From Clostridia bacterium (GTDB taxonomy: Bacteria > Bacillota_A > Clostridia > Oscillospirales > CAG-272), in NCBI GenBank assembly GCA_017529175.1, contig JAFXNX010000182.1, positions 1-7,252 of the forward strand: a stretch of DNA of 7,252 nucleotides, given 5' to 3'. Below, piece after piece: positions 7,023 through 7,252 of this stretch. Position 1 is the stretch's first letter, and every line of letters starts with the position of its first letter. Under the pieces are notes generated by a model. It saw only the letters and a program-made list of their open reading frames with translations. It was not told where the DNA came from and did no database searches. The position numbers were made by a program, and so were the translations under genes.

Positions 7023-7252
7023 ACTGTTTTTTGTTTTCCGGCTTGTTCTTTTTGGAACGGGCTTTCAGCGCGTCGCTGATCGAATAAGCCGTCAGATACT
7101 CGTTAAGCTTTTCCTTTAGTGAAAGTTCTGTAAATCCGGACTGAAGTCTTCCCTTTACCGCAAGGGATATCGTACCGGTCTCCTCCGATACGATGATAAC
7201 AACTGCGTCGGAGCGTTCGGAAAGCCCGAGAGCCGCTCTGTGTCTTGTTCCG
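7021..7252 (-). CDS. cdaA: Diadenylate cyclase CdaA, C-terminal 76 residues only (N-terminus beyond window)
   Basis: Membrane-bound enzyme that condenses two ATP into c-di-AMP, an essential messenger for potassium, osmolyte and cell-wall balance in many Bacillota. Only the end is present: the frame is open from the right edge to a TAA at 7021-7023. The first complete residues are [16 protein letters not shown], the second of the two conserved active-site motifs of the DAC domain, followed by [15 protein letters not shown], also typical. The DGA motif and the N-terminal membrane helices must lie beyond position 7252. The tail after the domain ends in a strongly basic stretch ([14 protein letters not shown]: seven basic, one acidic). 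DisA is an alternative DAC protein, but the immediate cdaR neighbour and the short tail without a DisA linker/HhH domain fit CdaA. Nothing looks broken within the visible part. Confidence 0.93.
   Translation of the reverse strand, partial: GTRHRAALGLSERSDAVVIIVSEETGTISLAVKGRLQSGFTELSLKEKLNEYLTAYSISDALKARSKKNKPENKKQ

Noticed and set aside
1..7252. A defence system, mobile element, prophage or RNA gene hidden in the window
   Set aside because: All but about 66 bases are covered by six housekeeping-type genes in one direction. There are no transposase or integrase motifs, terminal repeats, spaced repeats, tRNA-like folds or long non-coding stretches.

Overview
The window is a single, tightly packed run of six genes, all on the minus strand, so transcription goes from position 7252 towards position 1. 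In transcription order: the 3' end of cdaA (diadenylate cyclase), cdaR (YbbR-repeat membrane protein), a COG2509-type FAD-dependent dehydrogenase, an RseC-family membrane protein, recJ (single-strand exonuclease), and the 5' two-thirds of rel (bifunctional (p)ppGpp synthetase/hydrolase). The first and last genes are cut by the window edges. No gap between genes exceeds 32 bases. I see no terminator, no convincing internal promoter, and no tRNA, rRNA, CRISPR array or mobile element.

The gene content (cdaA-cdaR, a long RecJ with a C-terminal extension, a bifunctional Rel carrying both the HDxxED and RFKD signatures, and strong AAGGAG-type ribosome binding sites) points to a Gram-positive bacterium of the Bacillota, most likely an anaerobic member of the Clostridia. 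Base composition looks moderate (upper 40s % GC by eye). A genus cannot be named from this sequence.

Layout: 7021-7252 holds the CdaA C-terminus with its GTRHRAA motif. 5686-7008 holds CdaR, with one membrane helix and about four YbbR repeats. 4076-5686 holds the FAD dehydrogenase, whose ATG overlaps the cdaR stop as TAATG. 3640-4074 holds the RseC-like protein, with a GTG start one base after the dehydrogenase stop. 1415-3607 holds RecJ. 1-1392 holds Rel (464 residues visible).

If this is one operon, as spacing suggests, it co-expresses enzymes for two nucleotide second messengers: c-di-AMP (CdaA and its regulator CdaR) and (p)ppGpp (Rel). Between them lie a likely redox pair (FAD dehydrogenase plus four-cysteine membrane protein) and a DNA-repair nuclease. 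Each gene belongs to a known family. The novelty, if any, is in the arrangement: glmM does not follow cdaR, apt is absent between recJ and rel, and a poorly characterised flavoprotein is translationally coupled to its neighbours. I found no sign of a wholly new system.
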